Origin: Corynebacterium sp. ACRQK
Lineage (GTDB): Bacteria > Actinomycetota > Actinomycetes > Mycobacteriales > Mycobacteriaceae
Assembly (NCBI RefSeq): GCF_022345965.1
Contig: NZ_JAKRMU010000004.1
Location: forward strand, 62,001 to 126,000
Length of the DNA: 64,000 bases
Reading direction: 5' to 3'
The position numbers and the translations under genes are program-made. The notes beneath the pieces were generated by a model. It made no database searches. It saw only the letters and a list, made by a program, of their open reading frames with translations, and had not been told where the DNA came from. Positions 39,148 through 48,327 of the stretch are shown here, one piece after another; position 1 is the stretch's first letter; the number at the start of each line of letters is the position of its first letter.

Positions 39148-42100
39148 ATGACCCGCCCTCGCAGTTCGCGTTCCTCCGTGCCAACCGCCCGCACCCTGGG
39201 CCTGACTCACCCCAAAGCGCAGGAGGACCTTGAGCGGCTCGGCTGGGTGGATGCCCAGCACGCGGAGCAGATGTGGATTCTCGCCGCGACGGGCGATCCG
39301 GATCTGGCGCTGAACAACCTGATCCGCCTGGTAGAGGTGCTCGACCGCGCGGACGGTGCGGACTCCGCAGGCACCAGCGCCGAGCTGCTGGCGCGGATCA
39401 ACGAATCCCGCCGGTTCGCCGTCCGCCTGCTGAGCCTGTTTGGCGCGTCGTCCATGCTGGGCGACCACATCGTTGCCAACCCGGCAGAGTGGAAACAACT
39501 CGAAGACGGGATGCCCTCGGCCGAGGAAATGATGGAGCTCATGCTCGGCAGCGTCTCGGCAACCCCCATTGAAGGCTCGGGCGAGCGGGTATTTCGGGCG
39601 GGCGTCACAGGCTCAGAGGCCGACGACGCAATGCGCCGAACTTACCGCACCATCCTCGCGCGCATCGCCGCCGTCGACGTCGCGGGCACCTTCGTGCAGC
39701 GTGGCGAGGAATCGGCCGAGCCTGTCGAGTTCGAGCTGGTCTCCCGCCGACTCTCCGACGCGGCGGACGCCGCACTGACCGCCGCCCTGGCCGTCGCGTG
39801 CGCGCAGGTCTACGAGCCGGAAGAACAGCCCGCCCGGCTCGCAGTGCTGGCCATGGGCAAGTGCGGTGCGCAGGAGTTGAACTACATCTCCGACGTGGAC
39901 GTCATCTTCGTTGCCGAACCCGCCGACCCGAAGGCCACCCGCTGGGCAGGCGAGTTCATCAACATCGGCAGCCGCGTGTTCTTCGATGTAGACGCCGCCC
40001 TACGCCCCGAAGGCAAAAGCGGTGCCCTGGTGCGCACCCTGGAATCGCACGTGAAGTACTACAACCGCTGGGCTGAAACCTGGGAGTTCCAGGCACAGCT
40101 AAAGGCGCGCCCCATGACAGGTGACCTGGAGCTAGGCCAGGAGTACGTCGACGCGCTGGCAGCGAAGGTGTGGTCAGCCGCCGAACGCGAGGACTTCGTG
40201 CAGGACGTGCAAGCCATGCGCCGCCGGGTGATCGAGAACATCCCGGACGATATCCGCGCCCGAGAGCTAAAACTGGGCCCCGGGGGACTGCGCGACATCG
40301 AGTTCGCCGTCCAGCTGCTGCAGATGGTGCACGGGCGCACGGACGAATCGCTGCGCACACGCTCCACCGTCGCCTCGCTGCGCGCCCTGGCCAAGGGCGG
40401 CTACATTGGCCGCGCGGACTGCCAGAACCTGCAGGAAAACTACGCCTTCATGCGCCTTTTGGAGCATCGCCTGCAGCTACAGCGCCTGAAGCGCACGCAC
40501 ACCCTGCCGCCGAAGGAGGACAAGGCTGCCCGCGTGTGGCTGGGCCGCACCTCCGGCTGCCGTCCGCAGGATACGAAGACCATAGACGAGCAGCTGGCGG
40601 CCGACGTTAAGCGCGTGAGCCTGGAGATCAGCCAGCTGCATTCGAAGCTGTTCTACCGCCCGCTACTTACCTCTGTGGCGGCGATGCAGGCCGATACGAT
40701 CCGTCTGTCGCCGGAGGCCGCGAAGCGCCAGCTGGCCGCCCTGGGTTACGCCTACCCGGACCGCGCCTTCGAGCACCTAAGCGCCCTGGCTGCGGGCAGC
40801 AGCCGCAAGGCCAAGCTGCAGGCCATCATCCTGCCCACGCTGCTGGAATGGCTGGGGGAGACGGTCGACCCGGACGCTGGCTTGTTGAACTACCGCAAGC
40901 TCTCGGAGGCAGCGTACGACTACAGCTGGTTCCTGCGCCTGCTGCGCGACGAGAACATCGTGGGCAAGCGCCTTATGCACATCCTGGGCACCTCGCCCTA
41001 TGTCGCGGAGCTGTTCTTAAACTCCGTGGACTCGGTGAAAATCCTGTCCGACGGCGCCGTCGGCCCGAAGTTCCTGGAGCGCGAGCCGCAGGTCGTCACC
41101 CACTCCCTGGTCGCAGCTGCCGGCCGCCACCGCCACCCGGATAAGGCCATCGCCGTCGCCCGTTCGCTGCGCCGCGCGGAGCTGGCCCGCATCGCCGCCG
41201 CCGACCTGCTGGGCTTCATGGACGTGGAGCAGGTCTGCGTTTCCCTGTCCTGGGTGTGGGACGCGGTGCTCGAGGCCGCCCTGCGCGCCGAGATTCGTTT
41301 CTGGGAAGACGAGAATGTGGCCAACGCGCCGGCGCGCATCACTGTTATCGGCATGGGACGGTTGGGCGGTGCGGAGCTCGGGTATGGTTCTGACGCCGAC
41401 GTGATGTTTGTCGCCCAGCCTGTCGAAAGCGCGGACGAATCAGAAGCGCTGAAGTGGGCCACCAGCATTTGCGACTCGGTGCGAACGCGCCTGGGCAGGC
41501 CCAGCCAGGATCCGCCCCTGGACGTGGACATTGACCTACGCCCGGAGGGGCGCAACGGTCCGATCGTGCGCACGCTGGATTCCTACCGCCGCTACTACAA
41601 GGAGTGGGGCGAGACCTGGGAGATGCAAGCCTTGCTGCGTGCCACGTGGATCGCGGGCGACAAGGATCTGGGCATCGAGTTCCTGCGCATGATCGACGAC
41701 TTCCGCTACCCGCCGGGAGGGGTAGATGACAAGGTCGTCCAGGAAGTTCGCCGCATGAAGGCGCGTGTGGATTCCGAGCGTTTGCCGCGCGGCGCAGACC
41801 GCAAGACGCACACCAAGCTGGGCCGTGGCGCCCTGACGGACGTGGAGTGGACCGTGCAGCTGCTCACGATGCAGCACGGGGACGATGCGGATAACCTGCG
41901 CAACACCTCCACCCTGGAGACTCTGCGCGAGCTCGCCAGCGGCGAGTATATCGCCGAGTCCGATGCGGAGATTCTGCGGGATGCCTGGATTACCGCCACC
42001 ATTGCACGCAATGCGATTGTGCTGGTCAAGGGCAAGCGGAAGGATCAGCTGCCCAGCCACGGCGACCAGCTGCGCCACGTCGCAGCGGCTGCCCACTGGC

Positions 42101-42216
42101 CGCCGGAGCAGGCCCAGGAGTTCCTGGACGACTATCTGAAGAAGACCCGCAAGGCCCACCGAGTGGTGGACCGGGTGTTCTGGGGCGAGGACGTCGGCAT
42201 CGACTACGGCGGTTAG
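39148..42216 (+). CDS. glnE: Glutamine synthetase adenylyltransferase / adenylyl-removing enzyme
   Basis: 1022 residues, the size of actinobacterial GlnE. It has two nucleotidyltransferase halves. The first carries GKCGAQELNYISDVDVIF (about 235-252, Asp-x-Asp) and the second GRLGGAELGYGSDADVMF (about 735-752). Each is followed by conserved LRPEG(K/R) segments. By family, it adds and removes AMP on glutamine synthetase GlnA in response to PII. It follows glnA2, an order conserved in corynebacteria and mycobacteria. Confidence 0.95.
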   Translation: MTRPRSSRSSVPTARTLGLTHPKAQEDLERLGWVDAQHAEQMWILAATGDPDLALNNLIRLVEVLDRADGADSAGTSAELLARINESRRFAVRLLSLFGASSMLGDHIVANPAEWKQLEDGMPSAEEMMELMLGSVSATPIEGSGERVFRAGVTGSEADDAMRRTYRTILARIAAVDVAGTFVQRGEESAEPVEFELVSRRLSDAADAALTAALAVACAQVYEPEEQPARLAVLAMGKCGAQELNYISDVDVIFVAEPADPKATRWAGEFINIGSRVFFDVDAALRPEGKSGALVRTLESHVKYYNRWAETWEFQAQLKARPMTGDLELGQEYVDALAAKVWSAAEREDFVQDVQAMRRRVIENIPDDIRARELKLGPGGLRDIEFAVQLLQMVHGRTDESLRTRSTVASLRALAKGGYIGRADCQNLQENYAFMRLLEHRLQLQRLKRTHTLPPKEDKAARVWLGRTSGCRPQDTKTIDEQLAADVKRVSLEISQLHSKLFYRPLLTSVAAMQADTIRLSPEAAKRQLAALGYAYPDRAFEHLSALAAGSSRKAKLQAIILPTLLEWLGETVDPDAGLLNYRKLSEAAYDYSWFLRLLRDENIVGKRLMHILGTSPYVAELFLNSVDSVKILSDGAVGPKFLEREPQVVTHSLVAAAGRHRHPDKAIAVARSLRRAELARIAAADLLGFMDVEQVCVSLSWVWDAVLEAALRAEIRFWEDENVANAPARITVIGMGRLGGAELGYGSDADVMFVAQPVESADESEALKWATSICDSVRTRLGRPSQDPPLDVDIDLRPEGRNGPIVRTLDSYRRYYKEWGETWEMQALLRATWIAGDKDLGIEFLRMIDDFRYPPGGVDDKVVQEVRRMKARVDSERLPRGADRKTHTKLGRGALTDVEWTVQLLTMQHGDDADNLRNTSTLETLRELASGEYIAESDAEILRDAWITATIARNAIVLVKGKRKDQLPSHGDQLRHVAAAAHWPPEQAQEFLDDYLKKTRKAHRVVDRVFWGEDVGIDYGG

Positions 42217-42248
42217 ACCAGCAGCCGGAGCCGCTAGTCGGGAGCGGG

Positions 42249-43040
42249 CTAGACCAGCTCGCCCTCGACGATCACGTTGTAGCCGAGGTCGTTGCTACCG
42301 GAGACCGAGCAGGCGATCAGCACGATCCGCCCCGGACGCTTGTCGTCCATAATGTCAGGGTCCACGATGGCCTCGTTCTTATCCACCAGCCAGCTGCGGG
42401 TAACCTTCCAGGTCCTTTGGTGGTTCGCGCCGTCGCGCATCTTGATTTTTGCCCCGTTGAGCACGTCGGAGGAGTAGCGCTTCACCGGCTTGCCATCCGT
42501 GCCGTTCAGGTTCTGCGGCGGGGCGTTCAGGTTCACATCCGCCGTCACCGCTTCGCTCAAGGGGTTAAACACCAGCGGAGCCGCACCCCACGCATGCCCC
42601 AGGATGTACATCGTGCCCTTTTCCGCATCCTTCGGCGATACACCCCAGCCATCGACCCAGCGCACCATGGTGTTCTGTGGCCCCGCTGGGTTCAGCGGCA
42701 GGGCGTAGGGCATCGAGTCGAACGTTGCTCCCTGTACCGGGGCGGGGCCGTCCATGGTGAAAGACCCGGTTCCCTCGACCGGCCCCGGAACTACCGAGGG
42801 ATCATCCTCGTCCTCCCGCTTGCCGTCCTTCTTCGGCTCCTTCTTCTCGCTGGGCTTCGCGGAGCTCGATGTGGCGGAGCTGGACGAGCCCTCGCTGGCG
42901 TTGGTGGTGTTGGAGGCCGAGGGGGCGTCCTCACCAGAAAAACCCAGAACGGCCCAGATAGCCAGAGCGATAACTACCAGCAGAGCCACAACGGCTACCA
43001 GAATACGGCGGCGATTAGCGAAGGGGCGGGTAAGGCTCAT
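42249..43040 (-). CDS. Sortase-fold membrane protein (class E/F-like)
   Basis: 263 residues: short basic N-terminus, one membrane helix (about 13-33), a Ser/Lys/Glu-rich linker (38-85) and a C-terminal sortase-type domain. The catalytic histidine is in TMYILGHAWG (His149) and the cysteine in IVLIACSVSGSND (Cys244). The arginine normally about 6-10 residues after Cys is replaced by Asn250/Asp251. The start is ATG 43040; the longer frame lacks sense. It may anchor surface proteins or process pilins, but no substrate gene is next to it. Confidence 0.7.
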   Translation of the reverse strand: MSLTRPFANRRRILVAVVALLVVIALAIWAVLGFSGEDAPSASNTTNASEGSSSSATSSSAKPSEKKEPKKDGKREDEDDPSVVPGPVEGTGSFTMDGPAPVQGATFDSMPYALPLNPAGPQNTMVRWVDGWGVSPKDAEKGTMYILGHAWGAAPLVFNPLSEAVTADVNLNAPPQNLNGTDGKPVKRYSSDVLNGAKIKMRDGANHQRTWKVTRSWLVDKNEAIVDPDIMDDKRPGRIVLIACSVSGSNDLGYNVIVEGELV

Positions 43041-43083
43041 GGTGAATAAGTCTATCCATAACCCAAGGAGTAGCGTGAGATGA

Positions 43084-44415
43084 GTGACAGCTACGGACAA
43101 AGAGAAACTCAGCCCCCGTGCGCTCATCGTGTGGGGAGCCGGGGTGCTGTGCTACACCCTGGCGGTGACGGGACGCACTTCCTTCGGCGTGGCCAGCGTG
43201 GATGCCATCGACCGCTTCCACATCAACGCTGCACAGTTGGCTGTGTTCACCGCGCTACAGCTGGCGGTGTACGCCTTCGCGCAGATCCCGGTGGGCTTGC
43301 TGGTGGACCGCTTCGGGCCACGCAAGCTGATGGTGGCCGGCGCTTTCGTCATGGCAGTGGGGCAGGTCACGCTGGCTTTCACTACCAGTTATCCGGTGGC
43401 GATCTTCGCCCGCATGCTGATCGGCGCGGGCGACGCGACGGCCTTCCTGTCCGTAATGCGCCTGATCCCCGCGTGGATTCCGCTGCGCCACGCACCGCTG
43501 CTCGGCCAGCTGACGGGCGCGGTGGGGCAGTTCGGCCAGTTCCTATCCGCCGTGCCTTTCCTGAGCCTGCTGCACGCGACCAGCTGGCAGACCGGCTTCG
43601 TGAGCCTCGGCGCGGTAGGCGCGCTGTTGGCGCTGGCGGCGGGCGTGCTGGTGAAGGACTCGCCGGAGCCTGAGCCAGAGGAGGCCGCGGCGAGAGCCAA
43701 TGCCAGCGCTGACGCGGGCACCAAGGCCAGCGTCGAGCCTGCTGAGCCCGCCAAGGCAGCCGAGCCCGCCGAACGCCTGGGCGTCAAGAAGATCCTGGCC
43801 AACGTGCTGACCAACCGCGTCTGCTGGCACGGCTTCTTCATCCACTGGACGGGCCTGGGTGCGTTGGTGGTGTTCACTCTGCTGTGGGGCCTGCCGATCA
43901 TGACCCTCGGCCTGGGTCTGCCCGCCGACCAGGCCGGCCTGGCGCTCTCGCTGGGCACGCTGGCCTCCGTGGCGGTCGGCCCGATCGTGGGCCTGCTATC
44001 CGCCCGCTTCTACAACCGTCGCATGCAGATCGTCATGATCTTCTCCATCACCGGTTGGTTGGGCTGGCTGTGGTTCTTTACTTCAGCGCCTACGGGCGTG
44101 CTGTGGGCAGCCTGCCTGATGAACATCATCATGGGCTTCACCGGCCCCGTTGCGAACTTGGGTTTCGACTCCGTGCGCGAGAAGGTGGACCGCCGCTTCG
44201 TCGCCACCGGCACCGGCCTGGCGAATATGGGCGGCTGGGTTGCGGGAATGATCGGCGCCCAGGCAGTCGGCGTGCTTTTGAACCTGCGCGCCCCGGACGG
44301 CAACTACGACTGGTCGGACTTCGGCGTGGCCTGGATCGCGGTGGCTACCGTGTGGGCGTGCGGTTTTAGCGGAATGTGGCTCTCGCGCGATCGCAACGTG
44401 CGCCGTTATTCTTAG
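43084..44415 (+). CDS. Major facilitator superfamily transporter
   Basis: 443 residues with about 12 membrane helices in two halves, separated by an Ala/Glu-rich cytoplasmic loop (about 200-235). The A-loop motif GLLVDRFGPRKLM between helices 2 and 3 is the MFS signature. RMLIGAGDATAFLS resembles the OPA/NNP-like group. The GTG at 43084 lies 13 nt after AAGGAG. The substrate cannot be told. It is divergent from the sortase gene and convergent with the glycosyltransferase, only 4 bp apart. Confidence 0.85.
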   Translation: MTATDKEKLSPRALIVWGAGVLCYTLAVTGRTSFGVASVDAIDRFHINAAQLAVFTALQLAVYAFAQIPVGLLVDRFGPRKLMVAGAFVMAVGQVTLAFTTSYPVAIFARMLIGAGDATAFLSVMRLIPAWIPLRHAPLLGQLTGAVGQFGQFLSAVPFLSLLHATSWQTGFVSLGAVGALLALAAGVLVKDSPEPEPEEAAARANASADAGTKASVEPAEPAKAAEPAERLGVKKILANVLTNRVCWHGFFIHWTGLGALVVFTLLWGLPIMTLGLGLPADQAGLALSLGTLASVAVGPIVGLLSARFYNRRMQIVMIFSITGWLGWLWFFTSAPTGVLWAACLMNIIMGFTGPVANLGFDSVREKVDRRFVATGTGLANMGGWVAGMIGAQAVGVLLNLRAPDGNYDWSDFGVAWIAVATVWACGFSGMWLSRDRNVRRYS

Positions 44416-44419
44416 GCCC

Positions 44420-45739
44420 TTATCCTCTGGTTTTTTCCCTAAGAGGTTCTTTCTTCGTGACGCCCTCAGCCTCCTGCTTCTTTGCGGGTCGCGACTTTAC
44501 CCCGGCGTGGATGGTGAGCTTGAGCGCCAGGTAAGTGATGTACACCATCAGGATGTTTCGGGAGACAAGCACGAGGGCTGCAAACCAGTGGGGACCTTCG
44601 AACAGCAGATTGTAGGTGAAGGGGAATACAACCGTGGTCAGGGCTGCGGCGAGCACACTCAGTTGCGTGAGCTTGCGAAGCGCGTCGGGCTCGCTCTGCG
44701 CTGCATCCCGCCCAGAGGCGCTGCGTGCCTTGTCCGGCTGCTTTGCCAGTAACACGGCCAGCAACGGGCCGAACCACGCGACGTACTGCGGGGAGAACAC
44801 CTTGTTGGAGACGATCAGCAGCAGCACCATAGTCAGGAAGAACAGGGCGGTACTGCGGGGAGACCAGGCGTCACCAAGAAAACGCCACAGAGCCCAGCCC
44901 AGGCCGAACAACATCGTGCACACCATCAACACGCTGCTAGCCGTGAGCAGCTGATCCACGCCCGGGCCGAAGATTTCGAAGCTCTTCGACGGGGCCTTGG
45001 CGATGTGCCATTGGCCGGGGAAGATCGTGGCGGCGACGATCAGGGGAGTAGCGAAAATGGACTCGATCTGCAGGCCGCGGACATCCTGGTACGTCAGCGG
45101 GGAGACAAGGCGATCCCAGCCGGAGGTCAACACCGTGATCGCGCCGACGACTACGAGGGTGCCGCCGAACGCGGCCAAACGAACCCAGGTGGCGGAACGA
45201 TTCCACTTATCCACCAGCCCAGCGGCCAGCGCGGCGGGCCACAGCTTCGACATGGCCGCGAACCCCAGCAGGGCGGAGGCGAGCTTCGGGTGGGTGAACA
45301 ATGCAGCCGCGGTGGCGGCGACCAGCAGACCGGGGATCAGATCCAGGCGGGAGTACACGATCGGTCCCGCGGCGGCGGTAAAGGCGGTCCAGAATAGTGC
45401 GGCGCGGTGGCTGCGATTCAACAGGTAGAAGAAGAATGCCGTGTTGAGGGCAATAAGGAATCCAGAGAACAGGGTGAGGAAAACATAGGCGTGATCCCCA
45501 CTCAGCTGGATGATCGCACGCACGGGCCACAGCCCAGCATCCGGATACTCGGTTAGGGGCACAGCGCCGTGGCTGGGGGGTGGAGGCTCCTCCAGGGAAT
45601 TACGGAAGTAATACATGGGGTCGCCCTTGGCGAAGGGCCAGAAGATCAGAACTCCAACGATAACCGCATTCGTCAGTGCCCAGGCTGCAATGATTCTGGA
45701 ACGGGGCCAGGGGGTGGATAGGTTGGTCTGATCACTCAC
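44420..45739 (-). CDS. Polytopic membrane glycosyltransferase, GT87/DUF2029 type
   Basis: 439 residues with about ten membrane helices. The first outer loop carries acidic residues after TM1 (FAKGDPMYYF) and a second RLDLIPGLLVA segment, as in polyprenyl-phosphomannose-dependent GT-C mannosyltransferases of actinobacteria. These elongate lipoglycans or arabinogalactan outside the membrane. The call rests on topology and on the neighbouring SRPBCC gene, an arrangement resembling mycobacterial mannosyltransferase regions; the specific product is uncertain. Confidence 0.65.
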   Translation of the reverse strand: MSDQTNLSTPWPRSRIIAAWALTNAVIVGVLIFWPFAKGDPMYYFRNSLEEPPPPSHGAVPLTEYPDAGLWPVRAIIQLSGDHAYVFLTLFSGFLIALNTAFFFYLLNRSHRAALFWTAFTAAAGPIVYSRLDLIPGLLVAATAAALFTHPKLASALLGFAAMSKLWPAALAAGLVDKWNRSATWVRLAAFGGTLVVVGAITVLTSGWDRLVSPLTYQDVRGLQIESIFATPLIVAATIFPGQWHIAKAPSKSFEIFGPGVDQLLTASSVLMVCTMLFGLGWALWRFLGDAWSPRSTALFFLTMVLLLIVSNKVFSPQYVAWFGPLLAVLLAKQPDKARSASGRDAAQSEPDALRKLTQLSVLAAALTTVVFPFTYNLLFEGPHWFAALVLVSRNILMVYITYLALKLTIHAGVKSRPAKKQEAEGVTKKEPLREKTRG

Positions 45740-45754
45740 GAAAGTGAACTGTAC

Positions 45755-46315
45755 CTAAAAATTTTCGGCTTCCCTAGCAAGCGCACGGACGGTCTGCTGG
45801 ATTCCTTCCTGCAGGCTGGCCTCGAACTTTTCCTCCCCGCCGAGGACGACCGCGACCAGCGCGCGGGAAATTAAGGAGGTCTTGCCGCCGGGAGCCAGGC
45901 GCTTCTCGGTGAGGACGGTCTGGGAGCCGTCGGCGGCGGGGGCGAGCTCGAAGCGCCAGCGCGTGCCGTTCAGGGGGATCTTGAATTCGAAGACCTTCTC
46001 CGGCACGACCTCTGTGACGACCGCCCAAGTGGGCCACCAGAGGATGCCCTGGCGGTTGAAGTTTATCGTGAGGGTGCCTGGGGCCGGGGCTGCAGCGTTG
46101 CTGCCAGTGCCGGTGCTGGCGCTGTTGCCAGCGTTGCCCGCGCTGGCTGCGCCCGCGCCCGCGCCAGCTGCGCTGCTCTTTCGACGCGGCAGTAGGATCA
46201 TCTTCTTGCACTGCGGGCTGCGGTCACCCATCGCTGACAGGTCGGTAACCCGCTGCCAGACCTTGCTCGAAGGTGCGTTGACAGTGATGCTGGCGGAAAT
46301 CTCCGGAGCTGCCAT
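45755..46315 (-). CDS. SRPBCC (polyketide-cyclase/START-like) protein
   Basis: 186 residues starting with ISASITVNAPSSKVWQRVTDL, the canonical SRPBCC start, and ending with a helix around EKFEASLQEGIQQTVRAL. The family binds hydrophobic ligands. Residues 47-80 are an insertion almost entirely of Ala, Gly, Ser, Thr and Asn between two core strands. It precedes the glycosyltransferase by 15 bp on the same strand, so an operon is likely. Confidence 0.78.
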   Translation of the reverse strand: MAAPEISASITVNAPSSKVWQRVTDLSAMGDRSPQCKKMILLPRRKSSAAGAGAGAASAGNAGNSASTGTGSNAAAPAPGTLTINFNRQGILWWPTWAVVTEVVPEKVFEFKIPLNGTRWRFELAPAADGSQTVLTEKRLAPGGKTSLISRALVAVVLGGEEKFEASLQEGIQQTVRALAREAENF

Positions 46316-46403
46316 GGTTGTGGTGCCTTTCGTCAGTGGCTCGTCTTGTCAGGGGAAGTTTTGTCACCGCAACTAGCGGTGGTTCCACACTACGTGCTGC
46401 AAG

Positions 46404-46691
46404 CTACGCATCCACCACAATTGAAGAATCCACATCGCCATGCCGGGAGCACTCCGCCGTCCAACCCATCGGATTCACCTGCACCTTCATCCGGCGCCCG
46501 CACAGCGGGCAGAAACGCGGCGGCTCCAAACCCGCCAGCGCCCCGCGGCTCGCCTGCTCAAGTGCCCCGCGGCCGACGCGCAAGGTTTCGTCTGAAGTGT
46601 CGAGTGGCTGGCCCGTATGGGCGTCATATAAAGGGGTACCGCCCAAGACAAACAGGTCGGTGAGTTCGCTTAGAGGCATCGAGGACGTCAC
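46404..46691 (-). CDS. bsaP: Biotin synthase auxiliary protein (BsaP-like)
   Basis: 95 residues with a Cys pattern CPLC (61/64), then ECSRHG (Cys81 and His84), preceded by [10 protein letters not shown]. It directly follows bioB with a 7-bp gap. In actinobacteria, a small Cys-rich protein at this place has been described as an auxiliary iron-sulfur protein needed by type II biotin synthases. The name here is by position and motif. The GTG at 46691 is used; ATG 46679 is an alternative. Confidence 0.7.
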   Translation of the reverse strand: MTSSMPLSELTDLFVLGGTPLYDAHTGQPLDTSDETLRVGRGALEQASRGALAGLEPPRFCPLCGRRMKVQVNPMGWTAECSRHGDVDSSIVVDA

Positions 46692-46698
46692 GGTGTGC

Positions 46699-47727
46699 CT
46701 ACAGGGTCGCGTTCAGAGCCTTGATCGGCAGCTGCAGCTTGCCGAGCATATCCACGTCGCGCTCGGCGGGGCGCCCTAGCGTGGTCAGGTAGTTGCCCAC
46801 AATGACGGCATTGATGCCTCCCAACAGACCCTTCTCCGCGCCCAGGTCGCCCAAGGTCAGCTCGCGGCCGCCTGCGAAACGCAGCAGCTGGCGGGGGAGA
46901 GCCAGGCGGAACGCGCCGATGGTGCGTAGAGCATCGTTGACCGGCATGGGCTCAATGTCCGCGAAAGGAGTACCCGGGCGGGGGTCGAAGAAGTTCAACG
47001 GAACCTCCGTGGGGTCGAGGTTCTGCAGGTCGATGGCGAACTCCGCGCGCTGCTCGACGGTCTCGCCCATGCCGACAATGCCGCCGCAGCAGACCTCCAT
47101 GCCCGCGTCGCGAACCATCTCTAGGGTGGACGTGCGCTCTTCCCAGGTGTGGGTGGTGACAACCTCCGGGAAGTAGCTCTTGCAGGTCTCCAGGTTGTGG
47201 TTGTAGCGGTGCACGCCGAGCTCCTTCAGGCGATCGACCTGCTCCTGGGTGAGGATGCCGATGGAGGCTGCGATGTTGATGTCGACCTCCGCCTGAATAG
47301 CGGCGATGGCCTTGGCCATCTGGTTCATCAGATCCTCGTCAGGGCCCTTCACGGCGGCGACGATGCAGAACTCCGTGGCGCCGGTCTTCGCGGTCTGCTT
47401 TGCGGCCTCGATCAGCTGGGCGATGTCCAGCTGGATGGAGCGGACCGGGGATTCGAAAAGGCCCGACTGGGCGCAGAAGTGGCAGTCCTCGGGGCAGCCG
47501 CCGGTCTGCAGAGAGATGATGCCCTCCATCTCCACGGCATCACCGCACCACTTCAGGCGAACCTGGTGGGCCAGCTCCAGCAGCTCGTCCAGGTGCTCGT
47601 CGCCGAGCTGCAGAACCTGGAGAGTTTCCTTGTAGTTCAGGGGCTCGCCGTTTTCCAGCACCTTCGTGCGGGCGAGGTTCAGGATTTCTGGGGTTGCGGT
47701 GGGCTGCTTCGTCTCAGCAGTAGTCAT
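46699..47727 (-). CDS. bioB: Biotin synthase
   Basis: Radical-SAM enzyme that inserts sulfur into dethiobiotin, the last step of biotin synthesis. 342 residues with the [4Fe-4S] cysteines CPEDCHFC (78, 82, 85), [16 protein letters not shown] and a late [13 protein letters not shown] block. The start ATG 47727 is preceded by GAGGAGAC; the open frame extends 16 codons further but lacks a ribosome site. Other bio genes are not in the window. Confidence 0.95.
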   Translation of the reverse strand: MTTAETKQPTATPEILNLARTKVLENGEPLNYKETLQVLQLGDEHLDELLELAHQVRLKWCGDAVEMEGIISLQTGGCPEDCHFCAQSGLFESPVRSIQLDIAQLIEAAKQTAKTGATEFCIVAAVKGPDEDLMNQMAKAIAAIQAEVDINIAASIGILTQEQVDRLKELGVHRYNHNLETCKSYFPEVVTTHTWEERTSTLEMVRDAGMEVCCGGIVGMGETVEQRAEFAIDLQNLDPTEVPLNFFDPRPGTPFADIEPMPVNDALRTIGAFRLALPRQLLRFAGGRELTLGDLGAEKGLLGGINAVIVGNYLTTLGRPAERDVDMLGKLQLPIKALNATL

Positions 47728-47800
47728 CGTCAGTCTCCTCGAAGCTGTTGTGAAATTTCTCGTGAGCCTTCTCATGCGAGTTATGGGGGCGTATCAGTCA

Positions 47801-47839
47801 TGAACGTCAGTCTTGAACGTCAGTCTTGAACGCTGTTTA
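47801..47839. promoter_or_regulatory. Tandem 13-bp units upstream of bioB, possible BioQ sites
   Basis: TGAACGTCAGTCT occurs at 47801 and again at 47814, and a third related unit TGAACGCTGTTTA runs from 47827 to 47839. The last has the TGAAC-N3-GTT shape that I recall for the corynebacterial biotin repressor BioQ. They lie 74-112 bp upstream of the bioB start. Confidence 0.45.
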
Positions 47840-47888
47840 GTTTCACATGCTAACGTACTGCGACTTCGACGTGTGATGTACCGGGGGT

Positions 47889-47973
47889 TAGGCGCGTGGA
47901 GCGGGGGTATAGGTGCGTGGAGCGGGGGTTAGGCGTGTGGTTCGGGGGTATAGGTGCGTGGAGCGGGTGGGGG
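47889..47973. repeat. Tandem repeat, four 20-21 bp units
   Basis: Units of the form TAGG(C/T)GCGTGGAGCGGGGG start at 47889, 47910, 47930 and 47951, with few differences between them; the last runs into a G-rich stretch. The frames across it are not genes. It abuts the inverted-repeat element. Confidence 0.8.
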
Positions 47974-47974
47974 T

Positions 47975-48089
47975 AATGTCCCAAATCTTCCATTCTGTTT
48001 TCATAACTAATCTATTTGTGCAGGTCAGACCATTTTGAGAATTGGGCTGCAAATGTGCTTTTCGCTGAAAGTGGAAGATTTGGGACATT
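47975..48089. mobile_element. 115-bp element with perfect 18-bp terminal inverted repeats (MITE-like)
   Basis: AATGTCCCAAATCTTCCA (47975-47992) is the exact reverse complement of 48072-48089. The 79 bp between are AT-rich compared with the genome. No gene and no obvious target-site duplication were seen. It could be a miniature transposable element or a stable hairpin RNA. From 48090 to 48327 I see nothing further that I can support. Confidence 0.55.
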
Positions 48090-48327
48090 GGCGTTGTAGC
48101 CCGCTCGTGACTGTGGATCCTGTGGGGCATCAGGGGTGCATGTGGCGTGAGCGGCGTGGGCGGTTCCGGCGCTGTGGAGGTTATGCGGTGGATGTCACTC
48201 GGCGGAGGCTGCGTGGTCCAGGGCAAAAGAAAAGTGGCGCCCCGCGTAGGGGTGCCACTGTTGCCGGCTTAACCCAGCTGGTTCGGCGCAGCCGGCTCAA
48301 GCAAGCTCAAGCCGGCTCAACCCAGCT

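Noticed and set aside
38149..39498. 449-codon frame antisense to glnA2 and the start of glnE
   Set aside because: Shadow frame of high-GC coding DNA; both sense genes are well supported.
47888..48226. 112-codon minus-strand frame upstream of bioB
   Set aside because: It runs through the tandem repeat and the inverted-repeat element, is very rich in Pro and Thr and has no ribosome site or family signature.
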